Shown: positions 27,571 to 34,805 of the stretch, one piece after another
Layout of the letters: every line of letters starts with the position of its first letter
Numbering within the stretch: the first letter of the stretch is position 1
The notes under the pieces: generated by a model
Told to the model about the DNA's origin: nothing
The model's input: the letters and a program-made list of their open reading frames with translations, nothing else
Database searches by the model: none
Assembly (NCBI GenBank): GCA_002694465.1
Contig: NZMG01000017.1
Span: forward strand, 1-39,299
Direction of reading: 5' to 3'
DNA from: Flavobacteriaceae bacterium
GTDB lineage: Bacteria > Bacteroidota > Bacteroidia > Flavobacteriales > Flavobacteriaceae
DNA: 39,299 nucleotides
Made by a program: the position numbers and the translations under genes

Positions 27571-30500
27571 ATGAAAACATTCTTTAGCCTTTTGTTTATG
27601 TTTCTACTACCTACCCTATTTTTTGCCCAAGTAGGAATAGGGACGACCAACCCAAATGCCACACTTGATATACCTGCTTCAAATGTTTCAACGCCATCCA
27701 ATGAGGACGGTATTTTAATTCCAAGGGTGGATGAATTTCCAGCTATAAACCCAACTGCGGCCCAAGACGGAATGCTCCTTTTTATTACTGGAAATGGTAC
27801 GCCCACCAAAGGATTTTATTACTGGGATCAATCTTCAACCAATTGGATAGCCGTTACCTCACAAGTGGATGTGGATTTTTATGAAGAAGGCACCACCACC
27901 GCTCCAGACGATATCAACGATGATATTTTTCATTTGGGAAATATCGCTATTGGTAAAAATACCGCCGACTATAAATTAGACATCACAGATGCAGCAAATA
28001 GGCCTTTAAATTTATTACAAACCGGATCTTTCACAACCCCTACAGAAGTTGCAAGAATTGAAAGTACCGCCAGTAATACCAACCTCAAAAAAGGATTAGA
28101 TATCTATATGAATACTACAGGTGGCGGTTATCAAGTTGGGATATATTCTGAGTTAGTTCCAGAAGGGAATGCTACCCAAACAATACTTGATGGTCGAATT
28201 AATGGAAGTGCTGGAGGGCAATTAACTGGTCTTTCCACTACGCTAAGCAACTCGAATAACTATACACATTACAACCAATATAATTTTAATAATGGAAGTG
28301 GTACGGGCGATCATTTTGGGGTTGTTAACAATATGGTAGCCTTTGGAAATGGAGATATTTATGGTACCGAAAACCGCGTTTTCAATAACGGAAATGGTAA
28401 TTTTTATGGTACTAAAAACGAATTGTCTGGCGATGGTTCTGGTGTGCGCTATGCTACTCATAACTTTGTAGATGGAGCTAGCAATGCGAGTATTTTCGGA
28501 AACTACACCTTACTTTCAAATACTGGAAATGGGATCCACTACGGAAGTGCCAATTTTTTAAACGGTACGGGGGGCAATTCACATTATGGGTATTGGACAA
28601 GACTTAGTGGCGCTGGAGGCGGAGGACAAGTAGGCTTTTATTCGCAGATTAATAATACTGGAGATGCTACTCATTATAGCGCTCTACATAGGTTGGAAGG
28701 CACAGGAAATGGAACACAAATTGGAGTTTTACACTACATTGATAATACTGGAATTGGCAATCATTATGGAGTTCGAAATACTTTGTCGGGAAATGGAACA
28801 GGAGAAAAATATGGTATAAATACCATTATAACAAGTAACGGAAATGGAGGTCATTATGGTTTATCAAACACCATTTCTGGAACAAATAGTTCAGAAGTAT
28901 ATGGATTACAAAATAATATTTCATCAATAACTTCATCCTCCCAATATGGTAATTATACTAGTATTACTGGAACAGGTACTGGATCGCAGTTTGGAAGTTT
29001 CAATAGTTTAATTTCAAATAGTAATAGTACAAAAACTGCTACAAATAATATATTAGGTGGTACAGGGACTGGTGTTAAATCTGGAGTTATAAATACTATT
29101 GGAGACGGAACCGGAGAAAGAAACGGTGTAATTAATAATATTTCAGGGACAAATAATACTAGTACTGGAGTTTACAATAACTTGCAAGGTAACGGGACTA
29201 TGCTACAATACGGTTTCAGAAATGCCTTCAATGGAACAAATTATGGAACAAATTATGGACTGCATAATGTTATGCTTTCTGGAGGTGTTTTAAATACAAG
29301 TGTGTATAGTCAAATTAATTCAACTGGAGCAGTTCAAGGAATGTATAACGAGTTAAATAACTCAAATGCCATTATTCAAGGAATTCAAAATAATATCACC
29401 CATTCTGGAACAGGAAATACGTATGGCGTACAAACGGATATAAATCTTACTAATTCATCTAATGCGTATGGTTCCTATATTAATATAACAGGAAATACAG
29501 CCAATGGAACAAGCAATATCTATGGTAATTATATGCGATTGTTTGCACAAACGGATTTAGGGAATTTATATGGTTCTTATATAGAGTTAGATCCAACTTC
29601 TGGGCAAAATCAATATGGCGTCTATATTGAAGCCATGAATCCCACTAGTGGAGATACGTATGGTCTTTATTCAGATGTTAATGCATCAGGAGGTTACTCT
29701 GGATGGTTTTCGGGAGGTGAACTAAGAATTAATAGCCTATGTCGCATTTTAAATAATGATTTATTTATTGGAGCTATTGGTTCTGAACAGGACATTAATT
29801 TGACAGGGAATTTGTATATGGATACTGATAATAATGGCAATGGAAGTATTATTTTTTCAAACACAGCAGATCCCATGCTGCAAATGTTTACTTCTGGCAC
29901 TGCAAATCCTTTAAAAATGGTTGTAGCTCATTCTTCTACCTTTAGCTCCTACGGACTTGCATATAACGATGCCGATGACTCCTTTCAGTTTTTAAGTGCT
30001 GGATCCAATGTGTTGGAAGTCGATTTAACAGGCTCCCCTATTCTCACTGTAAATGGCGTCACACAAAGCGAAGAAATTGCCGTAGGAATTGCCGTTCCTA
30101 CCCACGACATTACCATTAAGCAATCGGGATCTACCGAGGGAAGTAGCGGTGGTCTTGGATTAATAAGCCCTTTTAATACCAACAACTGGAAGGTGTATCA
30201 CTCAGGTGCACATCTTTCTTTTGCCGAAAACGGTGTACGAAGAGCCTATGTGGAGGCCGCCACAGGAAATTATATCATTACTTCAGACCAACGATTGAAA
30301 AAAAATATTGAAGCTCACGACCCTATTCTAAATAAGGTGAACCAGTTAGAAGTGTTTACCTATCATTACACAGACCAATCGGCAAGTGAGTCGAAATCCA
30401 TTGGGTTTATGGCGCAGGAAGTTCAGAAAATATTTCCCGATGCCGTAAAACAGAACGAAGAAGGCTTTTTAGGCATTAATTACGATTACTTTTCAGTATT

Positions 30501-30612
30501 GGCCATCAAGTCTATTCAGGAGCAACAGGAAACCATCAAAACGCAAGAAGATAGAATTTCAATACTTGAAAATGAGCTATTAGAAATTAAACAGCTACTT
30601 CGCGGTCAATAG
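27571..30612 (+). CDS. Exported fibre-like repeat protein with C-terminal S74 self-cleaving chaperone domain
   Basis: 1013 residues. Signal peptide at 1-19. VGIGTTNPNATLDI (21-34) is the usual opening of Bacteroidota tail-fibre-like surface proteins. Residues about 185-700 hold a Gly/Asn/Thr/Ser-rich repeat with consensus GxGxxYGxxNxLxG. The residue at the G of YG recurs every 15 positions, in strict register from 190 to 505, and then with small shifts to 698. Residues 905-1013 are a peptidase S74/endosialidase chaperone domain (SDQRLKKNI) with Ser905 and Lys910 at the autocleavage positions, then SIGFMAQEVQKIFPDAV and a coiled coil (QEDRISILENELLEIKQLL). Such domains drive trimer folding and then cut themselves off. 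There is no T9SS tail. Likely a trimeric surface fibre; role unknown. Confidence 0.9.
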   Translation: MKTFFSLLFMFLLPTLFFAQVGIGTTNPNATLDIPASNVSTPSNEDGILIPRVDEFPAINPTAAQDGMLLFITGNGTPTKGFYYWDQSSTNWIAVTSQVDVDFYEEGTTTAPDDINDDIFHLGNIAIGKNTADYKLDITDAANRPLNLLQTGSFTTPTEVARIESTASNTNLKKGLDIYMNTTGGGYQVGIYSELVPEGNATQTILDGRINGSAGGQLTGLSTTLSNSNNYTHYNQYNFNNGSGTGDHFGVVNNMVAFGNGDIYGTENRVFNNGNGNFYGTKNELSGDGSGVRYATHNFVDGASNASIFGNYTLLSNTGNGIHYGSANFLNGTGGNSHYGYWTRLSGAGGGGQVGFYSQINNTGDATHYSALHRLEGTGNGTQIGVLHYIDNTGIGNHYGVRNTLSGNGTGEKYGINTIITSNGNGGHYGLSNTISGTNSSEVYGLQNNISSITSSSQYGNYTSITGTGTGSQFGSFNSLISNSNSTKTATNNILGGTGTGVKSGVINTIGDGTGERNGVINNISGTNNTSTGVYNNLQGNGTMLQYGFRNAFNGTNYGTNYGLHNVMLSGGVLNTSVYSQINSTGAVQGMYNELNNSNAIIQGIQNNITHSGTGNTYGVQTDINLTNSSNAYGSYINITGNTANGTSNIYGNYMRLFAQTDLGNLYGSYIELDPTSGQNQYGVYIEAMNPTSGDTYGLYSDVNASGGYSGWFSGGELRINSLCRILNNDLFIGAIGSEQDINLTGNLYMDTDNNGNGSIIFSNTADPMLQMFTSGTANPLKMVVAHSSTFSSYGLAYNDADDSFQFLSAGSNVLEVDLTGSPILTVNGVTQSEEIAVGIAVPTHDITIKQSGSTEGSSGGLGLISPFNTNNWKVYHSGAHLSFAENGVRRAYVEAATGNYIITSDQRLKKNIEAHDPILNKVNQLEVFTYHYTDQSASESKSIGFMAQEVQKIFPDAVKQNEEGFLGINYDYFSVLAIKSIQEQQETIKTQEDRISILENELLEIKQLLRGQ
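28138..29085 (+). repeat. In-frame 45-bp-period coding repeat (22 units in register)
   Basis: Codes for residues 190-505 of the fibre protein. G (or its substitute) of the YG pair falls at 190, 220, 250, 265, 280, 310, 325, 340, 355, 385, 400, 415, 430, 445, 460, 475 and 505, with degenerate units filling 205, 235, 295, 370 and 490. The period is exactly 15 residues without one insertion. The units are diverged at DNA level. Confidence 0.85.
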
Positions 30613-30632
30613 CTTTAAATCTTTTTTATTAA

Positions 30633-30656
30633 TTTAGGGTAACTAACTACCCTAAA
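30633..30656. promoter_or_regulatory. Perfect palindrome one base before the LuxR-type regulator start codon
   Basis: TTTAGGGTA-ACTAAC-TACCCTAAA: 9-bp arms with a 6-bp spacer, ending at 30656; the ATG is 30658-30660. It occupies the 45-bp gap after the fibre gene. As DNA it could be an operator for autoregulation; as RNA it would fold next to the start codon. There is no U tract, so it is not a typical terminator. Confidence 0.6.
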
Positions 30657-30657
30657 A

Positions 30658-32220
30658 ATGACGTATTTTCAGTTTATAGGAGGCTTCAGAAACAGCCTAC
30701 TCCTCTTGTTTTTAAGTGTTTCGGCAGTTACATTTTCACAAGAGAACCAAGAACGAGTTTCCCAAGCCCTTCAGAAATTTGAAACAACCGAAAATCCTAA
30801 CGAAGGAATTAAGGACTTACTGCAATTACAAAACATTGTTTCACAAACACCCGATTCGCTTCAGGGGTATTATTACCTAAATTTAGGAATTGCGTATGGG
30901 CAATTAAATCAGGCAGATTCTTCGTTTTTCTATCTTGACAAAGCCGAAAAACTTGCCAAAAACACCCAATCCAACTTTGTTTTGGCGATGATTAACAACA
31001 CACGAGGGTTGGTGTATATGGGAAAAGCAGAATACGAAGCCTCTCTCGCCGCCTATCAAGAGGTCATGAAGCTTGCCGAAGGTAAAAACGACGACAAGCT
31101 AAACGATGTATTGAGCAAAACCTACGGAAATTTGGGGGGAGTTTACTACCAATTGGGGCAAATGGATAAGGCGCTAGAAACCACAAAAAAATGCTTGGCA
31201 CTTTCTGAAAAAATACAAGATACTACAGACATGGCGTTAAACCATTTACGCCTTGCCATGGTGTATAACGATTTAGACCAGCTCGATGAAGGGATTTCAC
31301 ATTTAAACGATGCACGTCGCTTTTTTAAAAACCTCAACAATACCACCATGCTGGTGTATGCTGAAAATAGCCTAGGGAAAATTTTTGAAAAAAAGGGACA
31401 ATTTAACGATGCCTTTACCCACTATAAGGCTGCACACGAATGGGCCACTACCGTGGGAGAGCAGGAAGAATATGTATTAACTCTTTTGGCTATGGGGAGG
31501 ATAAGCCTGAAGCAATCTAAGCTAACAGATGCCGAAACCTACGCGATGGATGCCTTGGCATTTTCAAAAGAAAAAGGATTTGCCGATAGCGAAAAAAGCG
31601 CCTACGATTTGTTGTATCAACTGGCACTAAAAAAGAACAATACCAAACAAGCCTTGGCGTATAGAAATGCCTATATCCAATTAACCGATTCGCTAAATAG
31701 TGTGGATGTAAAAGAACGGGTGGCGGCTTTGGAAACACAATACGAAACGGCAAAAAAGGAAAAAGAAATCCAGAAACTCACCTACGAAAGCCAATTAAAG
31801 GACGCCAATTTAGCCGAAGCCCGTAACGCACAAATAGCTTTGCTTACAGGCGCTGCCGCCATTATTTTAATCTTGGTGGTGTTTTTTACGGCACGTTACA
31901 AAAAGGAAAAAGCCGAACGCGAAGCCCAAGCCTTACAGATGGAAGCCCTCCAAAAACGCTTTATGGAATTGCATAGCAGTCCTTCGGAGCTATCGGTAGA
32001 TTTGGATATGGAGGAACTTAACAAAAAACTACATACGCCCCTCACCGAACGGGAATTTGAAACCCTAAAACTCTGTGTGGCGGGAAAAACGAATACCGAT
32101 ATTGCCAAACAGCTTTTTATTACCATAAGTACGGTAAAATACCATCTTAGAAATGCTTACAGTAAGTTGGGGGTAAGTAATAGAAAGGAAGCCTTTCAGT
32201 TTATGCTGCGGTCTGTGTAG
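30658..32220 (+). CDS. Membrane-spanning TPR / LuxR-HTH one-component regulator
   Basis: 520 residues. Signal peptide or first membrane segment at about 11-28. TPR-type helices at about 70-340 (YYYLNLGIAYGQLNQADSSF; YGNLGGVYYQLGQMDKALE; LGKIFEKKGQFNDAFTHY) are predicted periplasmic. A coiled coil follows at about 350-390, a membrane helix at 393-411 (IALLTGAAAIILILVVFF), a second coiled coil at 415-440, and a LuxR-type HTH at 461-520 (LTEREFETLKL, GKTNTDIAKQLFIT, STVKYHLRNAYSKLGV). There is no kinase or receiver domain, so periplasmic TPRs would signal straight to the DNA-binding domain. Adjacent to the fibre gene with a palindrome in between, it is a good candidate for its regulator; this is inference. 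Confidence 0.9.
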   Translation: MTYFQFIGGFRNSLLLLFLSVSAVTFSQENQERVSQALQKFETTENPNEGIKDLLQLQNIVSQTPDSLQGYYYLNLGIAYGQLNQADSSFFYLDKAEKLAKNTQSNFVLAMINNTRGLVYMGKAEYEASLAAYQEVMKLAEGKNDDKLNDVLSKTYGNLGGVYYQLGQMDKALETTKKCLALSEKIQDTTDMALNHLRLAMVYNDLDQLDEGISHLNDARRFFKNLNNTTMLVYAENSLGKIFEKKGQFNDAFTHYKAAHEWATTVGEQEEYVLTLLAMGRISLKQSKLTDAETYAMDALAFSKEKGFADSEKSAYDLLYQLALKKNNTKQALAYRNAYIQLTDSLNSVDVKERVAALETQYETAKKEKEIQKLTYESQLKDANLAEARNAQIALLTGAAAIILILVVFFTARYKKEKAEREAQALQMEALQKRFMELHSSPSELSVDLDMEELNKKLHTPLTEREFETLKLCVAGKTNTDIAKQLFITISTVKYHLRNAYSKLGVSNRKEAFQFMLRSV

Positions 32221-32271
32221 TCCACTGCCTTGACATCACTAAATTATGCAACACCTTTAAAAAAATAGTTT

Positions 32272-32279
32272 TATATTTG
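32272..32279 (+). promoter_or_regulatory. -7 promoter box before the 37-residue membrane peptide
   Basis: TATATTTG fits TAnnTTTG and lies 45 bp before the ATG at 32324. No TTG at the ideal upstream spacing. Confidence 0.4.
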
Positions 32280-32323
32280 ACGCTCCGCATTTAAAACTCC
32301 CCAGTTTTAATATTTTATTTAAA

Positions 32324-32437
32324 ATGAACCTAAAAGAAATGCTACTTTCGGAGTTTTTAGGGGGTGTACCTGTTTATGTGTGGTTAATCACATTGGTATT
32401 GATTATCATCTGCATACTATTAAATATGATAGCATAA
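32324..32437 (+). CDS. Small single-pass membrane peptide (37 residues)
   Basis: A short frame from ATG 32324 to TAA 32435-32437. It begins with a polar segment (MNLKEMLLSEFLGG) and continues as one hydrophobic helix from about 15 to 37 (PVYVWLITLVLIIICILLNM). A -7 promoter box lies upstream at a sensible distance, and the frame fills the otherwise empty gap between the LuxR regulator and the convergent HTH gene. No homologue is recognised. It could be chance, but hydrophobic content with no interruption and promoter placement favour a real small protein. Confidence 0.5.
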   Translation: MNLKEMLLSEFLGGVPVYVWLITLVLIIICILLNMIA

Positions 32438-32461
32438 CCAATATTTTACTAGCCCTAAAAA

Positions 32462-32824
32462 TTACTTTTTTAAAATACCTTCTAAGGTCTCCTTTTGTAT
32501 GCGTAAGGTGTTTACCTCCTCCTCTAATTCCTTAACCCTTTCTTGAAGCGCTAAGGTTGGGTCTGGCGCATGGGTAGTAAAATTACTAGGGAGTTGTGCG
32601 GCAAGGTCTAGAAAAAAGTTGTGCTTTAATATATGAGAAAGCTCCCATAACAAATAGCACTGCAGGCTAGGTCTATGTCTGTAACGTGTTACTACCGACT
32701 CATTTTTACCCATATACTTCGCCACCCACACCTGCGGATAGCGCTTTTTACGGATAAAATCTTGATATAACTTCCCAATGTGAGGCATTTGAGGTATCTT
32801 CTTTTTATGTGATTGGTCAACCAT
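32462..32824 (-). CDS. Small HTH protein with C-terminal coiled coil
   Basis: 120 residues. Residues about 15-75 (HIGKLYQDFIRKKRY, WVAKYMGKNESVVTRY, LLWELSHILKHNFFLDLA) follow the pattern of the Bacteroidota XRE-like HTH proteins whose usual form reads HIGKLIKxxL...VxWLAxxL...LLxRISxxLxHDFF. The recognition helix is Lys/Arg-rich. Residues about 90-118 form a coiled coil (ALQERVKELEEEVNTLRIQK), implying dimerisation. The 358-bp region upstream carries three operator-like repeats, consistent with autoregulation. It is likely a DNA-binding regulator; target unknown. Confidence 0.75.
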   Translation of the reverse strand: MVDQSHKKKIPQMPHIGKLYQDFIRKKRYPQVWVAKYMGKNESVVTRYRHRPSLQCYLLWELSHILKHNFFLDLAAQLPSNFTTHAPDPTLALQERVKELEEEVNTLRIQKETLEGILKK

Positions 32825-33182
32825 ACAATATTGCTTTAAAGGTTACTTATCTTGCTAAGATAGTAAATAATCTTATTTTAGATATTAATTTACTTATCTT
32901 ATAAGTTAATTTACTTATTTTATATATTAATTAGATTAATTATTTGAATAAGAAAATTAATAGTAAAAGCAATTAAATTAACTTTTTTAGCAAGGTAGTT
33001 AACTATTTAAGCAAATTAGGTTAGGTTTAGGGGAGATTTTAAAAATTTTGTTTAACAATAATCTAAATTCCGTTTTAGTGGCTTTTAGAGTTAGGTGTAA
33101 CAAAATCTAAAAATCAGCCTTAAGGATATGATGCAAAAATTGAAGCTTCTTTTTTCTATATTAGTGTAATAAATCCTATAAT
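32825..33182. other. 358-bp very AT-rich intergenic region with operator-like repeats
   Basis: No frame or RNA gene recognised. TTACTTATCTT occurs at 32843-32853 and 32890-32900, and TTACTTATTTT at 32911-32921. The first is half of the imperfect palindrome TTACTTATCTT-gc-TAAGATAGTAA (32843-32866); the second forms the perfect dyad ACTTAT-CTT-ATAAGT (32892-32906). The rest (32930-33182) is AT-rich without structure I can support, and must hold promoters of the divergent HTH and nuclease genes. Confidence 0.6.
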
Positions 33183-34094
33183 TTGAAAAAACAACACTGG
33201 AAAGATTTTGAAAAGCTGGCTGAATCTATATTTAAGTTATTAAATAAGGACCCAAAATATACTGAAGTAATCCATGACGTAAAAGTACAAGGAAAGCACG
33301 GAAAAAGGCAAGTAGATGTGTTGGTGAAGCACGAAAATTGTGGATTCCAGTCTATTACTGCTATCGAGTGTAAGCATTATAAAGGAAACGTCTCTATTGG
33401 GGTAATAGATAAATTTCACTCCAGCCTATTAGATATTAATGCTAACAAGGGTATTTTAATCACCAACAAAGGTTTCTCGAGTCAAGCAATTGCTAAAGCA
33501 AAACACTATGGAATTTCTCTTTGTATTGCAGAGGAAGTAACAAAAGAGAGGTTAGACAACTTTATTGATGTTCCTGTATTAATAGAGTCTTATGAATTAT
33601 TAAAATTTCAAATTTCGTGTAAAGTGCACGCAAGAGACAACTACCATGTAGAAAAATCAAATTTAATAAATATTGGAGAGCATAATGTTGTAGACTTGAT
33701 TAATAAAAACTGGAAGAAACACAAATTTGAAGTTCAAGGATATTCCGGGACTCAGGACTTTGAACTTAACGAATTGGAATTCCCCTATACTCACAAAGAT
33801 GAATTGGGTGCTGTTTATCATATAGCAGATTATAGGATTAAAGCGAAGATACGTGTGAAACATTACCGAACAAGTACTTCAAAACTCTTAGGAACGAAAG
33901 TCTTGCAGAACATAACCGAAAAGAAAAGATTTATTTTCTTTGATATAGCCACTCTAAAAAAATTAGATACCACTCTCTTTGAAATTTCAAAGAGTCGTCT
34001 AAAAAATCAAACGGAGTTTCCTGTAAAAATTAGGATGACAACAAATCCTTCTTTTTCTGAAGAAAACTTAGAGTTTAGCCAAACTCCATTGTAA
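33183..34094 (+). CDS. PD-(D/E)xK nuclease, Mrr-like restriction endonuclease domain
   Basis: 303 residues. The N-terminal 130 residues have the Mrr_cat pattern: HWKDFEKLAESIFKLL helix, then Asp45 (RQVDVLV) and Glu62-x-Lys64 (AIECKHYKG), GVIDKFHSSL, and the KGILITNKGFSSQAIAKA helix. All catalytic residues are present. The C-terminal 170 residues are not recognised and contain no second catalytic motif; they may choose the target. The start is TTG at 33183, directly before the first conserved helix. No methyltransferase lies nearby, so it is either a modification-dependent enzyme or a defence-type nuclease. Codon use is AT-rich relative to neighbours, which suggests transfer. Confidence 0.85.
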   Translation: MKKQHWKDFEKLAESIFKLLNKDPKYTEVIHDVKVQGKHGKRQVDVLVKHENCGFQSITAIECKHYKGNVSIGVIDKFHSSLLDINANKGILITNKGFSSQAIAKAKHYGISLCIAEEVTKERLDNFIDVPVLIESYELLKFQISCKVHARDNYHVEKSNLINIGEHNVVDLINKNWKKHKFEVQGYSGTQDFELNELEFPYTHKDELGAVYHIADYRIKAKIRVKHYRTSTSKLLGTKVLQNITEKKRFIFFDIATLKKLDTTLFEISKSRLKNQTEFPVKIRMTTNPSFSEENLEFSQTPL

Positions 34095-34184
34095 TATACA
34101 GCATACTTCTGGTTTGGCTTGCAGTTGCCTTTAGGTGAAGATACATTAAGTAACCATGGCTTACAATGTTTTAGTTTTAAAGCA

Positions 34185-34197
34185 TCGACAAGCTCAG
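34185..34197 (-). repeat. Fragment related to the 26.4-kb palindromic repeat
   Basis: TCGACAAGCTCAG matches the complement of the central part of the repeat at 26365-26463 (TCGACAGGCTCAG) in 12 of 13 positions. It lies in the gap between the nuclease and the convergent lipoprotein. It may be a degenerate remnant; short enough that chance is possible. Confidence 0.3.
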
Positions 34198-34249
34198 CAC
34201 AAGGTATCAATATCGACCGTTAATTGAAGTTACATTATATCTAAAAGGT

Positions 34250-34792
34250 TCAATTTCCAGAATTTTGATTCAAAAAGCGAAATGATTTCATAAATGCATC
34301 TACATTTCCATCGGTTTTTCCTAAATACGAAACGGTGTAATGCTTTTTATTCTTTACAAAAATTTTTCCTAAGAAAAGTGCAGGCACCTCTTCTTTAGGG
34401 GTAAACACAAAGTAAATTCCTTTATGCTCGCCAATCACGACGGGCTCTTGAAAATCAAGGTCAAAATCATCCGATATTCTATTCTTCAAATTTTCAAAGC
34501 CTTCATTTAGTAACTCTTCTGAAGTTTTGTTCTTAATTAAACTTTCTGGATAGTCTAGATATTCAACTCTATAAATCTTGTAACTCCCTAATGTCAAACT
34601 ATAAAGTAGTATATCAAACTTCTCATATCCTAATTTATTTTCAATTACAGATAAACTTGGTTCCCCCGGAAACTTTGCCACAAACCCTGCTTTTTTTGAA
34701 GCATATTCTCCAGATGTTGTTCTATAAATGTCCTCGCTACCTTCATTACAGGAAACTAAAACAACAAATAGAAAAAAATATAAATATCTCAT
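34250..34792 (-). CDS. Uncharacterised lipoprotein
   Basis: 180 residues with a lipoprotein signal ending at Cys15 (FVVLVSC). The mature part is beta-rich with a helix at about 85-105 (SEELLNEGFENLKNRI). It has the pattern of small exported proteins that begin with a FVAKFPGEPS strand and end in MKSFRFL, seen in many Bacteroidota of unknown function. Convergent with the nuclease gene and followed on the same strand after the oxidoreductase gene by 13 bp, so it may be the second gene of that transcript. Confidence 0.8.
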   Translation of the reverse strand: MRYLYFFLFVVLVSCNEGSEDIYRTTSGEYASKKAGFVAKFPGEPSLSVIENKLGYEKFDILLYSLTLGSYKIYRVEYLDYPESLIKNKTSEELLNEGFENLKNRISDDFDLDFQEPVVIGEHKGIYFVFTPKEEVPALFLGKIFVKNKKHYTVSYLGKTDGNVDAFMKSFRFLNQNSGN

Positions 34793-34805
34793 ACTTTAAA
34801 ATCTA

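Noticed and set aside
27571..30612. Phage tail fibre from a prophage
   Set aside because: It carries a Sec signal peptide and no phage structural, lysis or integrase genes are in the window.
34007..34210. Minus-strand frame containing AELVDAL, a string often produced by tRNA-Leu genes
   Set aside because: No cloverleaf could be drawn and the string comes from the TCGACAAGCTCAG repeat fragment instead; the frame also overlaps the end of the nuclease gene.
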